From assembly GCA_964602655.1 (NCBI GenBank), contig CAZRSF010000124.1:1-8383 (forward strand): a DNA stretch of 8,383 nucleotides, in the 5' to 3' direction. The notes under the pieces were generated by a model that had not been told where the DNA came from, made no database searches, and saw only the letters and a program-made list of their open reading frames with translations. Source of the stretch: Moduliflexus sp964602655. GTDB taxonomy: Bacteria; Moduliflexota; Moduliflexia; Moduliflexales; Moduliflexaceae. Shown piece by piece: positions 6,176 to 8,383 of the stretch (positions are counted from its first letter, which is position 1; the number at the start of each line of letters is the position of its first letter). A program made the translations under genes and the position numbers.

Positions 6176-6817
6176 TTACTGACGGGTTACCCACTCCCAG
6201 AATTCATCCTCATGCGTCCTTCCATTCGCTTCAGGCACTGTTTCCCAGGTGACCTCATCGAGCCGGTGTTGTGTTAACAGGGCATCCAGCCATTCAGCAA
6301 ACGCCAGCAGGTTTTCGGGAAAGTGATTATCACAATAGACCGACTTGACTGTGCGATCTTGCCGAACGAAAAACACCCATTGCGTTCCATCATGCACGTC
6401 TGCATAATAGGCCTTGTGGAGTGTTAAGAGGTGATACGTCGAAAGGGCGTCAAAAAGCGCTTGAACGGCGTCCTCTGGGATCTGAAGATGTCCCCTTTCC
6501 CATCGCTGATGCCACACGCCTTCAGTATCTTTTTCATCATACTGTCGATAAAGGTCTACGGTCCCCTTCTCTGTTATGCGAACTGTATCCAACCCGTGCC
6601 ATCCACTTCCTCTTCCTAATCCTACTACAAAGGGTTTCGTCGGATCAATGTGAATGGGAGGCCTCGCATCTTCAACCACTCTCGCCAGCGGAAAACTGGC
6701 GGCTTCTCCCCGTGCGATGGCGCGTTCGAGAGCTTCATCGAGAGATGAAGCACGCTGTCCGTATATGCAGAGGACAAGTATGAGAAATATCGTAAGCATT
6801 CTTTCTATTTTCTTCAT
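6176..6817 (-). CDS. Exported protein of unknown function (cassette 1)
   Basis: A 213-aa protein that I do not recognise. Residues 1-25 look like a signal peptide: basic MKKIER, hydrophobic MLTIFLILVLCIYG, then QRASS. The cysteine in LVLC lacks the small residue expected just before a lipobox Cys, so a lipoprotein is doubtful. The mature part has many aromatic residues (GRGSGWHGLDTVRITEKG, GVWHQRWERG, HDGTQWVFFVRQD, DEFWEWVTRQ), suggesting a globular beta-rich periplasmic or secreted domain. The frame is open back to 6928, but that extension runs through the cassette junction and lacks a signal peptide at its start, so the ATG at 6817 is chosen; the ATG at 6799 is an alternative. It starts 31 bases after the GTTAGGC core and ends 91 bases before attC site 2, so it is a single-gene cassette. 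Confidence 0.75.
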   Translation of the reverse strand: MKKIERMLTIFLILVLCIYGQRASSLDEALERAIARGEAASFPLARVVEDARPPIHIDPTKPFVVGLGRGSGWHGLDTVRITEKGTVDLYRQYDEKDTEGVWHQRWERGHLQIPEDAVQALFDALSTYHLLTLHKAYYADVHDGTQWVFFVRQDRTVKSVYCDNHFPENLLAFAEWLDALLTQHRLDEVTWETVPEANGRTHEDEFWEWVTRQ

Positions 6818-6847
6818 AACATCAGAACCTTCAGTATTGAATAGTTG

Positions 6848-6854
6848 GCCTAAC
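6848..6854 (-). other. Cassette core site marking the array start
   Basis: GTTAGGC on the - strand fits the R' consensus GTTRRRY and is the perfect complement of the R'' box GCCTAAC of attC site 2. A cassette circularised between these points would regenerate a fully paired attC. Upstream, only about 100 bp separate it from the MCP stop, and no convincing attC stem or attI with integrase is seen, so this may be a secondary insertion site. Confidence 0.6.
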
Positions 6855-6958
6855 AAGTAATTAGACGGCAAGAGATACTTTTTTCTTGCATCTGATAGTA
6901 GAAACATTTCAGTTCCCCGCACAACCACGAAGAAGCGCTCACAAGGATTTCTGCCGCC

Positions 6959-8383
6959 TTACTCCGCATCGTCTTCCAACTCGAACGTTTCGGCCTCGTT
7001 CAATTTGAAGCGTCCGACTGCCTCAAGCAGCACATCGCCTTGCTGCGATAGGTCTTTGACTGCGCCCGCGATATGCTGCGAACTCTCGCGGTTTTGCTCG
7101 ATCAAGCCGGTAATGCCGCGGCTCATGTCCAGCAGATGATGGACGCCATTGGCCTGTTCCGCAGTGGCGCGATGAATCTGCGAGGACATGTCGTTAATCT
7201 GTTCGATGGCGATATTGATTTGCGAGGTCGCGGCTTCCTGCTCTTTGGTCGCGCGTTTGATGTCGTTCGTCCTGGCGCTGACCCGTTTCATGGAATGCGT
7301 AATCTCGCGGCTGCTTTTCAACATCTCATGCAAGGTCTCGGCAATCTGCGTCACGACGGACGATGACCGTTCCGCGCTGCTGATAATTTTTTGCAGCGTC
7401 TGGCGAGCTTGCTGCGTCTGCTGCATCCCTTCGTGGACGTTCGCCGCGCCTTCATGAATTGTCCGCACGACCTCTTGCGTATCGTTTTGCAGTTTTCTGA
7501 CGATTGCGGCAATATCTTTGGTGGATTTGCCGACGCCATCGGCCAGACTTTTGATTTCGTCCGCGACAACGGCGAAGCCGCGCCCGTGCGATCCCGCCTG
7601 CGCCGCGATAATCGAAGCGTTCAACGCTAAGAGCGAGGTCTGTTCCGTGATATTTTTAATCACGCCCAGAATCGTGCCGATGTCTTCGGAACGTTTGGCA
7701 AATCCGTTAATAGATTCCACCGCCATTGTCACGGTATGATTGATGGTGGTCATGCCGATCATAACCTGCTCCACCGCCTTTTGTCCGTCTTGTGCGTCTT
7801 GCATCGTCGTCTGCGACAATTCTTTCGAGGCGTCCGTATGTTCGACGATCCCTCGCAACGTCTCGACCGCATTTTTGAGGGCATTGATGGTTTGATCGGT
7901 TTCAGCGGTCAATTCGGATGCGTCTTTGGCGATTTGCCGGATAGACGCGGTCATTTGCGTCGCTGACGCCGAGGTCTCTTCGGCAGATGAAGATAACGTT
8001 TCCATGCTATGGGAGACTTCTTCGATGCTTGCGCCCATCTGCGTCATGGTGGACACCATTTGGTCAACCGACAATTCGACATGCTGGACAATCTCAATAT
8101 CATGGCCTGTCAATGACGTAATCGTCTGGCCGGTATGCATGATCTGCTCCGCGCTGATGCGGATTTGCCGCACTAACGTCCGCAAGCCTTCGGTCATGGA
8201 AAAAAACACGCGACCTAACGTGTCTTCCGGCGATCTGATGTCAATGGTTTCAGTCAAATCGCCATCCGCAATTTTGGTGGCGGCGGCGGCGATATTATTC
8301 AAATATTTGACCATCTTATACGCCGCATTCCCCATCATATCGAATTCGGAACGCACTTGCACCTGCGTATCCAGGATGCCGTC
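6959..8383 (-). CDS. Methyl-accepting chemotaxis protein, C-terminal part (5' end outside window)
   Basis: This chemoreceptor fragment relays signals to CheA/CheW at the inner membrane. The 474 visible residues are open to the window edge; the N-terminal sensor and transmembrane segments lie beyond it. Residues about 20-75 are the C-terminal part of a HAMP domain (IADGDLTETIDIRSPEDTLG). The remainder is a long coiled-coil signalling domain with many Glu/Gln/Ser/Ala heptads. The hairpin tip starts near residue 247: EQTSLLALNASIIAAQAG followed by GRGFAVVADEIKSLAD. In it, AAIEAARAG of enteric receptors is replaced by ASIIAAQAG, a variant I associate with deltaproteobacterial-type MCPs. The C-terminus ETFELEDDAE is acidic and has no CheR-binding pentapeptide of the NWETF type. 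It uses the same strand as the cassette array, which begins about 105 bp after its stop. Base composition resembles the trp genes rather than the cassettes. Confidence 0.95.
   Translation of the reverse strand, partial: DGILDTQVQVRSEFDMMGNAAYKMVKYLNNIAAAATKIADGDLTETIDIRSPEDTLGRVFFSMTEGLRTLVRQIRISAEQIMHTGQTITSLTGHDIEIVQHVELSVDQMVSTMTQMGASIEEVSHSMETLSSSAEETSASATQMTASIRQIAKDASELTAETDQTINALKNAVETLRGIVEHTDASKELSQTTMQDAQDGQKAVEQVMIGMTTINHTVTMAVESINGFAKRSEDIGTILGVIKNITEQTSLLALNASIIAAQAGSHGRGFAVVADEIKSLADGVGKSTKDIAAIVRKLQNDTQEVVRTIHEGAANVHEGMQQTQQARQTLQKIISSAERSSSVVTQIAETLHEMLKSSREITHSMKRVSARTNDIKRATKEQEAATSQINIAIEQINDMSSQIHRATAEQANGVHHLLDMSRGITGLIEQNRESSQHIAGAVKDLSQQGDVLLEAVGRFKLNEAETFELEDDAE

Larger units (their letters stand above)
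3903..6854 (-). mobile_element. Integron gene-cassette array without integrase (CALIN-like)
   Basis: Two attC sites (3903-4016 and 5974-6085) and an upstream cassette core (GTTAGGC, 6848-6854) all read on the - strand, in the same direction as every gene between them. Each gene next to a site starts shortly after an R' box (31 bases from 6848, 38 from 5974, 9 from 3903), as expected for cassettes. Contents are typical of cassettes: exported or unknown proteins with visibly lower GC than the flanking trp and MCP genes. No tyrosine recombinase of the IntI type is present in the window, so mobility would depend on an integrase elsewhere. The left limit is uncertain because the DUF3795 gene may also be a cassette. 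Confidence 0.8.

Noticed and set aside
6755..6817. Lipoprotein signal (LVLC) in the cassette 1 protein
   Set aside because: The residue before the Cys is Leu, not the small residue needed for a lipobox; an ordinary signal peptide fits better.
6855..6958. Full attC or attI upstream of the first cassette core
   Set aside because: No paired R''/L'' partner with a convincing stem is visible, and the neighbouring gene is an MCP rather than an integron integrase.

Overview
The window looks like the chromosome of a free-living, Gram-negative-type bacterium. It has tryptophan and cysteine biosynthesis genes at one end, a methyl-accepting chemotaxis protein (MCP) at the other, and exported proteins with signal peptides between them. 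The MCP tip (QTSLLALNASIIAAQAG) resembles receptors I associate with Deltaproteobacteria and some candidate phyla. I cannot name the organism from the sequence alone.

Left part (1-3169, + strand, visibly GC-rich): trpB, trpA and a CysM-type cysteine synthase. The two gaps are filled by different inverted-repeat elements. A cloverleaf-like element of about 100 bp lies between trpB and trpA, and its right edge supplies the trpA ribosome binding site. A near-perfect 100-bp hairpin with 45-base arms lies between trpA and cysM. Two short hairpins sit at the convergent junction after cysM.

Middle part (about 3330-6854, - strand, visibly less GC-rich): this is best explained as an integron gene-cassette array without an integrase in view (a CALIN). 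Two clear attC recombination sites (3903-4016 and 5974-6085, both read on the - strand) have R''/R' and L''/L' boxes, an extrahelical G in L'', and nearly identical 5' halves. A GTTAGGC core at 6848-6854 marks the upstream edge of the first cassette and is the exact complement of the R'' box of that cassette's attC. Cassette 1 encodes an exported protein of unknown function. The next stretch encodes an exported SH3-domain protein whose reading frame is cut by a single in-frame TGA, then a small SpoIIAA/STAS-like protein; a weaker attC-like structure lies between these two. After the last clear attC comes a cysteine-rich DUF3795 protein, which is either a terminal cassette that lost its attC or a resident gene.

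Right part (6959 to the window edge, - strand): the C-terminal part of an MCP (HAMP plus signalling hairpin), truncated by the window end. The cassette array appears to have been inserted just downstream of this gene. The trp/cys genes are ordinary metabolism. The array is the accessory and most interesting part of the window.
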